64,000 bases of DNA from Labrenzia sp. CE80. GTDB taxonomy: Bacteria > Pseudomonadota > Alphaproteobacteria > Rhizobiales > Stappiaceae. Positions within the stretch are counted from its first letter, which is position 1; every line of letters starts with the position of its first letter. The stretch is from the NCBI RefSeq assembly GCF_009650605.1, contig NZ_WAJT01000001.1, positions 1,116,001 through 1,180,000 of the forward strand, written 5' to 3'. Positions 41,239 to 50,462 of the stretch are shown here, piece after piece. The notes under the pieces were generated by a model that ran no database searches, was not told the DNA's origin, and saw nothing but the letters and a program-made list of their open reading frames with translations. Made by a program: the position numbers and the translations under genes.

Positions 41239-41988
41239 ATGCGGTTGGCTGGAAAGACTATTCTTATTACTGCAGCAGGGCAGGGCATGGGCCGTGCGGC
41301 AGCGATTGCCTGCGCCAAAGAAGGCGCAAAGGTGATCGCTACGGATATCAACGCCACAACTCTCACGACGCTGGCCGGTGAGTTTCCAGATATCGAGACT
41401 CATGTCTTGGATGTCAGGGATTGCAAGGCAGTCGACTCTCTCGCTGCCGAGCTGCCTCCTCTAGACGGATTGTTCAATTGCGCGGGGGTGGTTCACAACG
41501 GAACCATTCTCGATGTGACCGAGGAAGACTGGGCATTCGGCTTTGATTTGAATGTCTCTTCGATGGTTCGCATGAACCGCGCCTTCCTGCCGAAGATGCT
41601 TGAACGCGCCAAAACGACGGGGACCTGTTCGATTTTGAACATGTCGTCCATGGCGTCTTCAATCAAGGGCTTCACAAACCGGACGATCTATGGGGCGACC
41701 AAGGCCGCGGTTCTGGGGCTCACCAAAGCCATCGCTGCGGATTTTGTGGGGCAAGGTATCCGGTGCAACGCACTGTGCCCTGGAACAGTCGATACGCCAT
41801 CCTTGCGGGGACGGATCGATAGCGCCGCTGATCCTGTGCAGGCCGAAAAAGACTTTATTGCACGTCAGCCGATCGGGCGGCTGGCTACTGTCGACGACAT
41901 GTCTCCCTTGATTGTCTATCTGCTTTCGGACGAGAGCAGCTATGTCACGGGACAAGGCTTTCTGGTCGACGGAGGTGTGACGATCTAG
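41239..41988 (+). CDS. SDR dehydrogenase, 2-keto-3-deoxy-L-fuconate dehydrogenase-like
   Basis: Short-chain dehydrogenase of 249 residues. The NAD-binding motif is TAAGQGMGRAAAI and FNCAGVVHNGTIL carries the NAG-type motif (NCAG here). Ser is in ILNMSSMASS and the YxxxK motif is YGATKAAVLG. The acidic ATDIN at the end of beta-2 indicates NAD rather than NADP. It resembles the Xanthomonas 2-keto-3-deoxy-L-fuconate dehydrogenase. ATG 41239 is preferred because GGAGG lies 10 nt upstream; ATG 41221 is possible. Confidence 0.82.
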   Translation: MRLAGKTILITAAGQGMGRAAAIACAKEGAKVIATDINATTLTTLAGEFPDIETHVLDVRDCKAVDSLAAELPPLDGLFNCAGVVHNGTILDVTEEDWAFGFDLNVSSMVRMNRAFLPKMLERAKTTGTCSILNMSSMASSIKGFTNRTIYGATKAAVLGLTKAIAADFVGQGIRCNALCPGTVDTPSLRGRIDSAADPVQAEKDFIARQPIGRLATVDDMSPLIVYLLSDESSYVTGQGFLVDGGVTI

Positions 41989-42025
41989 TCGCACATCTCT
42001 TCTTCGGCTTGGGAGGGCCGTCAAA

Positions 42026-43552
42026 ATGACCTCACTGGTCACAATGGAAGGTATCGAGAAACGGTTTCCCGGCGTGCATGCCTTGAAATCCGTTAATTTC
42101 GAGCTGGAAAGCAGCGAAGTTCACGCTCTGATGGGCGAGAACGGCGCTGGCAAATCCACGCTCATGAAGATTCTGTCGGGAATCTATAAGAAAGACGGTG
42201 GGAGTCTCCGCGTGTTTGGCGAGGAGACGGAGCTGGACGGTCCGCGAGCCGCACAGGACCTTGGCATCGGCATCATTCATCAAGAGCTCAGCCTGATGAA
42301 TGACCTGACTGTTGCGCAAAATGTCTTCATTGGGCGCGAGCCGCGCAAAATTTTCGGCCGCCTTGATGAGGCTGCTCTCAACCGCAACACGGCTGAGATC
42401 TTCAAGTCGATGAATTTGATGCTTGATCCTAGGACTGTTGTTGGGGAGCTAACCATAGCCAAGCAACAGATGGTCGAAATCGCCAAGGCACTCTCCTACA
42501 GGTCGCGCATCTTGATTATGGATGAGCCGACCGCGGCTTTGAACGATGCCGAGATCGCTGAATTGTTCGAGATCATCCACCAACTCAAGTCTGATGGGGT
42601 GGGGATCATCTACATCAGCCACAAGATGGATGAGCTGAAGCAGATCGCGGATCGGGTTACGGTCATGCGTGATGGTGCCTATGTGGGAACCGTTCAGGCC
42701 GCCGATACGGAGGTTTCCAAGATCATCGCGATGATGGTTGGCCGTGAGGTCTCCAATGAGCCTGTCGAGGTGCCGGACCTCTCGGACGCGGAAGTCGTTC
42801 TGGAGGTGACGAACCTTAATCGAGGGCGTGAGATCCAGGATGTGAGCTTTACGGTCAAGAAAGGCGAGATCCTTGGATTTGCCGGGCTCATGGGTGCAGG
42901 CCGGACAGAAGTTGCCAGAGCGATCTTCGGAGCTGATCCGCGCGAGAGCGGTGATGTTCGTGTTCACGGAACGCCATGTGCGATCTCAAAGCCTGCTGAC
43001 GCGGTTCGAGCGGGGATTGGGTATCTGTCCGAAGACCGAAAGCACTTCGGCCTGGCAACCGGTATGGATGTAAGCACCAATATCGCGCTTGCGAGCCTTG
43101 ATCGCTTAACGAGCCAAGTCGGTGTGCTGCGCGAGGATGAGATCCGCAGCACAGCGCAAGAGTATATCCAGAAGCTGGGGATCAGGACGCCCTCGGAGCG
43201 CCAGGAGGTTCGCCTTCTTTCGGGAGGCAATCAGCAAAAGGTTGTTATTGCCAAATGGCTTTACAGAGATTGCGACATTCTGATCTTTGACGAGCCCACG
43301 CGAGGGATCGATGTAGGTGCCAAAGCCGAAATCTATAAGCTATTGAAAAAACTCGCATCTGAGGGAAGGGCGATCATTGTGATTTCGTCCGAACTTCCAG
43401 AAATCATGCGCCTCAGTCACCGCATTGCAGTGATGTGCGAAGGCCGGCTGACCGGCATCTTGCCTGGGGGCGAGGAAACCACACAAGAAGACATCATGCA
43501 TCTGGCGACACTTCGAAAACCCGCGATGCAGCCCGGAGGACAAATTCAATGA
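42026..43552 (+). CDS. Ribose-type sugar ABC importer ATPase (RbsA/MglA-like)
   Basis: 508 residues with two nucleotide-binding domains. N-terminal Walker A GENGAGKSTLM, signature LTIAKQQMVEIAKAL and Walker B ILIMDEPTAAL. C-terminal signature LLSGGNQQKVVIAKW and Walker B ILIFDEPTRGIDVG; the second Walker A is degenerate (GLMGAGRTEVARAI), as is normal. It follows the SDR with a 37-bp gap and overlaps the permease start by 4 nt. Confidence 0.95.
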   Translation: MTSLVTMEGIEKRFPGVHALKSVNFELESSEVHALMGENGAGKSTLMKILSGIYKKDGGSLRVFGEETELDGPRAAQDLGIGIIHQELSLMNDLTVAQNVFIGREPRKIFGRLDEAALNRNTAEIFKSMNLMLDPRTVVGELTIAKQQMVEIAKALSYRSRILIMDEPTAALNDAEIAELFEIIHQLKSDGVGIIYISHKMDELKQIADRVTVMRDGAYVGTVQAADTEVSKIIAMMVGREVSNEPVEVPDLSDAEVVLEVTNLNRGREIQDVSFTVKKGEILGFAGLMGAGRTEVARAIFGADPRESGDVRVHGTPCAISKPADAVRAGIGYLSEDRKHFGLATGMDVSTNIALASLDRLTSQVGVLREDEIRSTAQEYIQKLGIRTPSERQEVRLLSGGNQQKVVIAKWLYRDCDILIFDEPTRGIDVGAKAEIYKLLKKLASEGRAIIVISSELPEIMRLSHRIAVMCEGRLTGILPGGEETTQEDIMHLATLRKPAMQPGGQIQ

Positions 43553-44556
43553 CCATGGCAAGCCCTACCGCGAGTCAGTCCGTGTTCTCCAAGTTGGTCG
43601 ATACTGGGGCCCACCAAAAGCTGCTTGCTTTCGCGAGTTTGATCATTCTCTTGATCGGGTTTTCGATTGCCTCTTCGAACTTCATGCAAACCTCCAACAT
43701 GATCGCAATTTTGCAGGCGACTTCGGTCAATGGCGTGCTTGCGGTAGCAGCGACCTTGGTTATCATCACAGGTGGGATCGACCTGTCTGTCGGAACGATG
43801 ATGACCTTTTGTGCGGTGATTGCCGGGGTTGTTCTGACCAATCTCGGCCTGCCGTTACCTGTCGGTGTTTTTGCAGCCATTGCGGCAGGGGCGCTTTGTG
43901 GACTGTGCTCTGGGACCTTTGTCGCGAAGATGAAGATTCCGCCGTTCATTGCGACGTTGGGGATGATGTTGATCCTCAAAGGTCTTTCACTGGTCATCTC
44001 CGGTACGCGTCCGATCTATTTCAACGACACGCCCGGATTTGACGCCATTTCACTTGGCTCGGTCATCGGCGATGTTTTTCCGGCCCTTCCCATTCCTAAC
44101 GGCGTCCTGATCCTCTTCCTGGTGGCTGGGGGAACGGCCTGGATCCTGAACCGGACAGTTCTGGGCCGATACTGCTTTGCTCTGGGGAGCAACGAGGAGG
44201 CCGTGCGCCTTTCCGGGGTCAATACAGATCGTTGGAAAATCGCGATCTATGCCCTGGCAGGATCCATTGTAGGTATCGGCGGGCTGGTAATAGCGTCGCG
44301 GTTGAACTCGGCGCAGCCGGCACTTGGCCTGGGATATGAACTGGAAGCGATTGCGGCCGTCGTTATCGGTGGGACATCGCTTTCGGGTGGGCGTGGCACG
44401 ATCGTAGGAACCCTCATCGGGGCTCTGATCATGGCCGTATTGACCAATGGTCTACGCATTTTGTCGGTGGCCCAAGAGTGGCAGACGGTTGTTACCGGAA
44501 CAATCATCATCCTCGCGGTCTACGCCGACATGGTTCGCCGCAGGAAGACGGCTTGA
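43549..44556 (+). CDS. Ribose-type sugar ABC importer permease (RbsC-like)
   Basis: 335 residues with 8-10 hydrophobic helices and family motifs ATLVIITGGIDLSVG, IPPFIATLGMMLILKG, ALGSNEEAVRLSGV and ELEAIAAVVIGGTSLSGGRG. ATG 43549 overlaps the ATPase stop (ATGA) and has GGAGGA 7 nt upstream; a longer frame to 43435 lies inside the ATPase gene and is not used. Confidence 0.95.
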   Translation: MTMASPTASQSVFSKLVDTGAHQKLLAFASLIILLIGFSIASSNFMQTSNMIAILQATSVNGVLAVAATLVIITGGIDLSVGTMMTFCAVIAGVVLTNLGLPLPVGVFAAIAAGALCGLCSGTFVAKMKIPPFIATLGMMLILKGLSLVISGTRPIYFNDTPGFDAISLGSVIGDVFPALPIPNGVLILFLVAGGTAWILNRTVLGRYCFALGSNEEAVRLSGVNTDRWKIAIYALAGSIVGIGGLVIASRLNSAQPALGLGYELEAIAAVVIGGTSLSGGRGTIVGTLIGALIMAVLTNGLRILSVAQEWQTVVTGTIIILAVYADMVRRRKTA

Positions 44557-44630
44557 GAACAACAAGAGGGGTGGTTAGCGCCCCCGATCAATAATCAAAA
44601 ATCTAAATGAGTAAACGATGGGAGATGAAA

Positions 44631-45575
44631 ATGATTTGTAGACGCATCCTACTGGGCACACTGGTATCTGCGGCCTTGATTTCTGGCAGTAACTTGGCAA
44701 TCGCCGATGAAAAGCCATATGTTCCGCTGATCTCAAAAGGTTTCTCACACCAGTTTTGGCAAGCCGTAAAGATCGGTGCCGAAAATGCGGGTAAGGAATT
44801 CGATGTCGAGATCACGTTTGAAGGACCGGACAACGAAGGCCAAGTCGACCGTCAGATCGATATGTTGGCGGCCGCATTGGCAAAGAAACCTGCAGCGATT
44901 GGATTTGCGGCCGTAGATAGCCAGGCATCTATTCCGATGCTGCGAAAGATCGATGAAGCGGGAATTCCTGTTATTGCGTTTGACAGCGGCGTGGATAGCA
45001 AAATTCCTGTGACGACGACGACAACCGACAATGTAGCCGCCGCAGCTCTTGCTGCCGACAAAATGGCTGAAGCCATTGGCGGCGCCGGAAAAGTCGCTGT
45101 CATCTCACACGATCAGACCAGCCGTACCGGTATTGACCGGGTGGATGGTTTTGTTAACCGGATCGCTGAAAAATATCCGGATATCAACGTGGTATCGGTC
45201 CAGTATGGTGGTGGTGATCACCTGATTTCGACAGAGATCACAAAGTCGATCCTGACAGCAAATCCCGACCTCAAGGGCGTCTTTGGTGCGAACGAAGGAT
45301 CCGCGATTGGCGTCGTGAATGGCGTCAAGGAAGCTGGTGCGGATATCGTCATCATTGGTTTTGACAGTGGTGCTGCACAGAAAGAAGCAGTGCGTTCAGG
45401 CCTCATGGCGGGAGCAATCACCCAAAACCCTGTCGGAATTGGTTATGAAACAGTCAAGGCTGCAGTCATGACGATGAATGGCGAAACTGTTCCGCCGGTC
45501 ATCGACACCGGTTTCTACTACTATGATGCCTCGAATATGGATGACCCTGAAATCGCGGCTGTTCTATACGATTGA
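44631..45575 (+). CDS. Sugar ABC importer periplasmic binding protein (RbsB-like)
   Basis: Peripla_BP_4 family receptor, 314 residues. Its signal peptide is MICRRILLGTLVSAALISGS, cleaved near AIA-DEK. Binding-fold features are VPLISKGFSHQFWQAVKIGA, GFAAVDSQASIPMLRKIDEA, VIAFDSGVDSKIPVTTTTTD and GVFGANEGSAIGVV. ATG 44631 has GGGAG 6 nt upstream; upstream in-frame ATGs at 44607 and 44625 are less well placed. It probably binds L-fucose or another 6-deoxy or aldose sugar, judging from neighbours. Confidence 0.92.
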   Translation: MICRRILLGTLVSAALISGSNLAIADEKPYVPLISKGFSHQFWQAVKIGAENAGKEFDVEITFEGPDNEGQVDRQIDMLAAALAKKPAAIGFAAVDSQASIPMLRKIDEAGIPVIAFDSGVDSKIPVTTTTTDNVAAAALAADKMAEAIGGAGKVAVISHDQTSRTGIDRVDGFVNRIAEKYPDINVVSVQYGGGDHLISTEITKSILTANPDLKGVFGANEGSAIGVVNGVKEAGADIVIIGFDSGAAQKEAVRSGLMAGAITQNPVGIGYETVKAAVMTMNGETVPPVIDTGFYYYDASNMDDPEIAAVLYD

Positions 45576-45588
45576 CACTATCGCACAC

Positions 45589-45614
45589 GGACCTGCGGCG
45601 ACTGCCGCAGGTCC
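45589..45614 (+). terminator. Strong hairpin after the sugar-binding-protein gene
   Basis: GGACCTGCGGC-GACT-GCCGCAGGTCC is a perfect 11-bp stem with a tetraloop and no T-run. It likely protects the binding-protein mRNA 3' end and dampens expression of the following hydrolase. Confidence 0.65.
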
Positions 45615-45635
45615 ACCACTTTCAAGGAATGATGC

Positions 45636-46478
45636 ATGAAACTTTTGCGCCATGGTGCGCCGGCCGCCGAGAAGCCGGGTCTGTTGGATGAACAGGGTAT
45701 TATTCGTGACCTGACAGGTATCGTGCCGGATATCGCCGGTTCTGTCTTGTCAGATGACGGTTTGTCAGCCTTACGCGCAATCGACCCCCAGAGCCTTCCA
45801 AAAATTGGCGCAGATACGCGTCTCGGGCCGCCCATTGCCGGAACCGGAAAATTTATCTGTATCGGTCTGAACTATGCCGATCATGCGGCCGAAAGCGGGA
45901 TGGATGTGCCGCCGGAACCGGTCGCCTTCATGAAGGCGACCAGCGCTATTTGCGGCCCCAATGATCCGATTATCATTCCGCGGGGCAGCACCAAGACGGA
46001 TTGGGAAGTAGAGCTCGCCGTCGTGATTGGCTCAGCGGCAAAATACGTTTCCGAAGCGGACGCGATGAACCATGTTGCTGGCTACGCGGTGACAAACGAT
46101 GTATCGGAGCGCGAGTTTCAGATCGAGCGGGCAGGGCAGTGGACCAAAGGTAAGTCTTGCGACAACTTTGGCCAGATTGGTCCCTGGCTGGTGACACGTG
46201 ATGAAGTCGAGAATCCGCAAGACTTGAAAATGTGGCTGACAGTCAATGGCGAGACGGTTCAAAACGGTTCGACCCAGACGATGGTCTACCACGTGGCTCA
46301 TGTGGTTTCCTATCTCAGCCAGTTCATGACGCTGCATCCAGGTGACGTGATTTCCACCGGTACACCGCCTGGCGTTGGCATGGGCATGAAACCGCCGCGC
46401 TATTTGAAGGCTGGTGATGTTGTCGAGCTTGGTATCGAGGGGCTCGGGCAGCAGCGTCAAAGCGTCATTGCGGACTAG
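45636..46478 (+). CDS. FAH-family hydrolase (2,4-diketo-3-deoxy-L-fuconate hydrolase-like)
   Basis: 280 residues of the fumarylacetoacetase superfamily. Features are KFICIGLNYADHAAESGM, metal ligands in DWEVELAVVIG (Glu-x-Glu) and TNDVSEREFQ (Asp), KSCDNFGQIGPWLV, and HPGDVISTGTPPGVGMGM. In oxidative L-fucose routes this hydrolase splits 2,4-diketo-3-deoxy-L-fuconate into pyruvate and lactate. Here it completes the set lactonase, dehydratase, SDR, hydrolase. Confidence 0.85.
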   Translation: MKLLRHGAPAAEKPGLLDEQGIIRDLTGIVPDIAGSVLSDDGLSALRAIDPQSLPKIGADTRLGPPIAGTGKFICIGLNYADHAAESGMDVPPEPVAFMKATSAICGPNDPIIIPRGSTKTDWEVELAVVIGSAAKYVSEADAMNHVAGYAVTNDVSEREFQIERAGQWTKGKSCDNFGQIGPWLVTRDEVENPQDLKMWLTVNGETVQNGSTQTMVYHVAHVVSYLSQFMTLHPGDVISTGTPPGVGMGMKPPRYLKAGDVVELGIEGLGQQRQSVIAD

Positions 46479-46784
46479 GCTTTATAGCTGAACTGCCGTG
46501 AAACGATCCATCAGGATCTTGGACCCTTGGATTGCAAGGTTGTCTTGCCGACTACCTTCGGCACCCGGGTCGCTCAGCGTATTCATTGCGCCCATTCAGA
46601 TTGGCAACGGTCTCGGAGAAACCAAGGTTTCTGAGACCGTTGTCGTCTGTCTATGGAAGCTCGAAAATGAGCAGCATTTTGGCTGCAGACGTGACCTTTG
46701 CCGATCGCATGTCGCCTTCGGCATCTAAATTTTGTCACATGAAAATGGACGACCGCTCCGTGAAGAGGCGGCCGATCTGTCCCA
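46479..46784. other. Convergent intergenic region with long hairpin
   Basis: Lies between convergent genes and has no supported gene. A long near-perfect inverted repeat at 46605-46642 (CAACGGTCTC-GGAGAAACC, AA, GGTTTCT-GAGACCGTTG, with a 2-nt bulge) dominates it. It may be a bidirectional terminator or a REP-like element. Confidence 0.5.
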
Positions 46785-47804
46785 TCAGATATCTTTTAGA
46801 GATATCGTTTCCCGGTTTTCTGCGGATTTTGCGATCGCTTCCAACACTTCAATGTTGTGGACGATCTCTTCAAGCGTGAAGGGATAGGAACCGGTGCCTG
46901 AGACATATCTTGCGAAAGACTCAAGATTTGCGACAACGGCATCTTCCCAGTCATAATTTTTCTGCTCAACCGGCTGACCGGTCTGCGCGGTCAGAACGCG
47001 GACGATCCCGTCGGGCGTGTCAGGATGGCTATCGTTCAGTACTTCAATCCATTTTTCAGTGCCGAACACATGCATGCGGATGAAGTGCGGTGTATGTAGG
47101 ACCGCACTCAAAGTCGCTGTCATGCCAGCCTCAAAACCCAGCTGTACCGTCACGACGTCACCGGTTTCCCAGCCTAGCGAGCGGCTTGCAGTCATGGCCT
47201 GAACGGTTTCGACGCGACCGAAAAAGGAAATCAGCAAATCGGTCAAATGGATCCCCATCGCGGTCATTCCAGCAGCAGGGCAAACCTCCTTGCTCGTCCG
47301 CCAGTCACCTTTGGGCGTGTGAATGAGCTTGTCATGGCTGAACGCAGCTTCCGCATGCATGACGGTGCCCAATTCATCGTTATCGATTGAGGATTTCAAG
47401 GCCAGCATCGCAGGCTCGAAACGGCGCTCGTGGCCAATACCAAGAAGAACTCCGGCTTCCTTACAAGCCGCTACAGACCTGCGTGCACTGGCGGCTGTGA
47501 GGCCGAGGGGTTTTTCGCAAAATACATGCTTTCCGGCCAAGGCGCACTGAACGACCTGCTCTTCATGCAGGAGGTTCGGCGTGGTCAGTATGACCGCATC
47601 AATACCCTCCTGGTCGAGTGCATCGGCAAGATCGGGGATAACGTTCAGCCCCAAGTCGCCTATCGCCGAATGGTTTCCGACAAATGGCTCAATGATCCCA
47701 GCCACCTTGATGAAGGGATGAGACTTCAGACGAGTCGCAATGTGTTTACCCCACCAACCAAATCCGGCGACGGCAACAGTCAAAGGCGCGTTTTGAGCGT
47801 TCAA
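46785..47804 (-). CDS. Gfo/Idh/MocA-family NAD(P)-dependent oxidoreductase 1
   Basis: 339 residues. The Rossmann motif is VAVAGFGWWGKHIA, the second family motif is HVFCEKPLGLTAA (EKP Lys), and the C-terminal half is the usual alpha/beta domain (GMTAMGIHLTDLLISFFG). The start is TTG at 47804, overlapping the flavin-reductase stop (TTGA) with AGGAAA 8 nt upstream; a longer frame would run into the upstream gene. Substrates in this family are usually sugars or inositols. The exact one is unknown. Confidence 0.85.
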   Translation of the reverse strand: MNAQNAPLTVAVAGFGWWGKHIATRLKSHPFIKVAGIIEPFVGNHSAIGDLGLNVIPDLADALDQEGIDAVILTTPNLLHEEQVVQCALAGKHVFCEKPLGLTAASARRSVAACKEAGVLLGIGHERRFEPAMLALKSSIDNDELGTVMHAEAAFSHDKLIHTPKGDWRTSKEVCPAAGMTAMGIHLTDLLISFFGRVETVQAMTASRSLGWETGDVVTVQLGFEAGMTATLSAVLHTPHFIRMHVFGTEKWIEVLNDSHPDTPDGIVRVLTAQTGQPVEQKNYDWEDAVVANLESFARYVSGTGSYPFTLEEIVHNIEVLEAIAKSAENRETISLKDI

Positions 47805-48313
47805 AGTAGATTTCCTAGTTTTGCGAATTTGCCCTTGTGAAATATCAGCGGTGCCTTGTCCGTCTTGTGGCAATCAATAACGCGCCCGAGGTACATTTCG
47901 TGATCTCCGCCTTCAATGCGGTTTTCTGTGCGGCATTGAATGACGGTTGATGCGGCATCTAGAACCGGGACACCGTCTAAGCCTGCTTGCCAGGACACAT
48001 CGGCAAATTTGTTATCCGACGGCTTGGCGAAGTTCATCACAAGATCCTTCGAGTCTTCGCACATGATGTTGATTGCGAATGAAGGGTGAGTGCGAAACGC
48101 CGAGAGGCTTGGTGCGTTCAGATCTATGCTCCAGACGACAAGGGGCGGGTCGAGCGAGACGGATGCAAAGGAATTTGCTGCCATCCCGACCGGCGCTCCG
48201 TTGTCACCGAGCGTGGTGATGATTGTAACACCAGTAGCGAACTGGCCCATTATATCCCGCAGTACACGGGTGTCGATTTGATCTGTTGGCATGTTTGGCG
48301 TGTACGCATTCAT
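47801..48313 (-). CDS. Flavin reductase-like protein 2
   Basis: 170 residues with FMN-binding split-barrel signatures: VLRDIMGQFATGVTIITTLG, PVGMAANSFASVSLDPPLVV, SFAINIM and NRIEGGDHEMYLGRVIDC. It probably supplies reduced flavin to the luciferase-like monooxygenase divergently encoded 221 bp away. It is not closely similar to the reductase at 34240. Confidence 0.85.
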   Translation of the reverse strand: MNAYTPNMPTDQIDTRVLRDIMGQFATGVTIITTLGDNGAPVGMAANSFASVSLDPPLVVWSIDLNAPSLSAFRTHPSFAINIMCEDSKDLVMNFAKPSDNKFADVSWQAGLDGVPVLDAASTVIQCRTENRIEGGDHEMYLGRVIDCHKTDKAPLIFHKGKFAKLGNLL

Positions 48314-48534
48314 AGGTTTTGCGCCCCTGATGATCTCAATATCGATAAAAACCTAGCAGTCGAGTCCCTAAGTGCAACTGATCTCTGCTCATGCCTGCGT
48401 TCGGTTTTAAGTATGCCCTCGAAAGGCTTCGGTATAATCAAAACAGATGGATGGCATTAGCAAACATCACTATCGGTATGACCTGGATCAAGGCATGCTT
48501 TCTCGAGAATGAAAAATAATCGAGGGTTGAGATT

Positions 48535-49626
48535 GTGAAGCTTTCATTTTTTACGATGCCGATTCATCCGTTGGGGAAGCCCTATGCTCAGAGTTTGAGG
48601 GAGGATCGAGAGGCCTTCATTCTTGCAGATAAGCTGGGCTATGCCGAGGGATATTGTGGTGAGCACACCACAGATCAGGCTGAAATCATCACATCGACTG
48701 TCGCCTTCATGGCAAGCTTGGCCTACGAAACCAAGGACATCGTGCTCGGTACGGGGACAGTAAATCTTCCCAACTCACATCCGGCCCGTGTGGCCGCCGA
48801 AGTCGCGATGCTCGACCATATGCTTGAGGGGCGGTTTAACTTCGGTATTTCACCCGGTGGTCTGATGTCGGATGCTGAGGTTTTCGGCAATCTCGACAAT
48901 GACCGCAATGCCATGTTCATTGAATGCATCAACATGGTCCTGGACATTTGGGCGGGAGAGCCTCCTTACAATCTGGAGGGGGAATACTACAAAGTCTCGA
49001 CTGAAAATACGATGATGCCGGAAATCGGGCAGGGTGCGATCATGCGCCCCTACCAGGCACCACATCCTCAGATCGTCGGAACTGTCGTTGCACCCTTTTC
49101 CAAAGGCGTGACCGCGATGGCAGCCCGTGGGTGGGAGCCCATTAGCGCGAATTTCCTGCTTCCTAAATGGGTTGCGAGCCATTGGCCAAATTATGTCCAG
49201 GGATGTGTCGAGGGTGGTCGCGCTGCTGATTTCAACAACTGGCGGGTGGCTAAGAACCTCTGCGTTGCCGAAGATATGGCAACTGCACGCAGTTATGCCC
49301 GAGATCCTGGAAGCCCCTACGTCCTTTACTATAGCAGCTTGCTGACAAAGCTCAGAAAAGGTGGTCGCCTCAACCTGTTTAAGGAAGACCAGAACATGCC
49401 CGATGAGGATGTGACACTGGATTATGTGCTGGACCGGTTGGTGATCTACGGTGACCCATCGAGTGTCGCAGATCAGGTGTTGGAATTCAGGGAAGCCACA
49501 GGTGCTTTCGGTCAACTTGTCTATGCCGGTCATGACTGGACCGACTACGACAAGGGCCGTAACTCAATGATCCTGATGGCCGAAAAAGTCATGCCGAAGA
49601 TCAATTCTGCTCTGGGAGAGAATTGA
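48535..49626 (+). CDS. Luciferase-like (LLM) FMN-dependent monooxygenase
   Basis: Bacterial-luciferase-family TIM-barrel oxygenase of 363 residues: MKLSFFTMPIHPLGKPYAQS, ADKLGYAEGYCGEHTTD, IVLGTGTVNLPNSHPARVAA, MLDHMLEGRFNFGISPGGL. It belongs to the limonene-monooxygenase-like part of the family as far as I can judge. It needs FMNH2 from a reductase, probably the one at 47801-48313. The start overlaps a downstream alpha/beta hydrolase at its stop. The substrate is unknown. Confidence 0.88.
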   Translation: MKLSFFTMPIHPLGKPYAQSLREDREAFILADKLGYAEGYCGEHTTDQAEIITSTVAFMASLAYETKDIVLGTGTVNLPNSHPARVAAEVAMLDHMLEGRFNFGISPGGLMSDAEVFGNLDNDRNAMFIECINMVLDIWAGEPPYNLEGEYYKVSTENTMMPEIGQGAIMRPYQAPHPQIVGTVVAPFSKGVTAMAARGWEPISANFLLPKWVASHWPNYVQGCVEGGRAADFNNWRVAKNLCVAEDMATARSYARDPGSPYVLYYSSLLTKLRKGGRLNLFKEDQNMPDEDVTLDYVLDRLVIYGDPSSVADQVLEFREATGAFGQLVYAGHDWTDYDKGRNSMILMAEKVMPKINSALGEN

Positions 49627-50435
49627 TGTCGTTGTCAGTAAGTGGAAGTGTCGCCGGAGCGGGCGGCACAATGATCTCCTATCAGATCGATGGTCCGGAA
49701 GACGCTCCCTGGTTGATCTTGTCAAACTCCCTTGCAACCGACAGACGGCTCTGGGAACCGCAAATGGCGGGTTTGACAGCGTCGCGGCGTGTGCTGCGGT
49801 ATGACACGCGCGGTCATGGTAAGAGTGGCCCAGGGCAAGCGCCCTACAGCTTCGATGAGTTAACCGATGACGTTCTCGCGTTGTGTACGGCCATTGGAAT
49901 TTTGCGTGCTGACTTCATGGGCATCTCCCTTGGCGGGATGACTGGCCTGGCGTTGGCCCTGCGTGAGCCTAAGCTGATTGAGCGCCTTATTTGCTGCGAT
50001 GCGCGCGCGGATGCGCCAGATCCTTATAAAGCGATCTGGGACGCCAACATTGCCAAGCTGGACGAAGTCGGGATCGGCGGGCTCATCGACCCTACGATGC
50101 AACGTTGGTTCACCGGTCCTTTTCTTGATGATGCCGAAAATACGGAACTTCTCGACCTGGTTCGCCAGATGATCGCTGCGACGTCGCCTGTTGGCTACAA
50201 AGGAGCCGCTCAATGCCTGCAGTCCCTCAATCTTTTGAAGGACTTGGGGCAGATCGAGTGCCCAACCTTGTACGCAACCGGCGCAAACGACATGGCGGCC
50301 CCTGTGGCAGTCATGGAGGACATGACCTCGCGTACGCCGAATGCAGTTTTCAAGATTGTTCCCAATGCAGCGCATTTGTCGAATTTGGAGCAGTCGGACA
50401 CGTTCCTGACGATCGCTCAGGAATTCTTGAAATAA
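49626..50435 (+). CDS. Alpha/beta hydrolase (3-oxoadipate enol-lactonase-like)
   Basis: 269 residues. Oxyanion region WLILSNSLATDRRLWEPQM, YDTRGHGKSGPG, nucleophile Ser in FMGISLGGMTGLAL, and a likely catalytic His in NAAHLSNLEQ. It resembles PcaD-type enol-lactonases but could hydrolyse the lactone or ester product of the upstream monooxygenase. ATG overlaps the monooxygenase stop (TGATG). Confidence 0.85.
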   Translation: MSLSVSGSVAGAGGTMISYQIDGPEDAPWLILSNSLATDRRLWEPQMAGLTASRRVLRYDTRGHGKSGPGQAPYSFDELTDDVLALCTAIGILRADFMGISLGGMTGLALALREPKLIERLICCDARADAPDPYKAIWDANIAKLDEVGIGGLIDPTMQRWFTGPFLDDAENTELLDLVRQMIAATSPVGYKGAAQCLQSLNLLKDLGQIECPTLYATGANDMAAPVAVMEDMTSRTPNAVFKIVPNAAHLSNLEQSDTFLTIAQEFLK

Positions 50436-50462
50436 AAGTTAGAAGCTACAAGGGAGTGAGAC

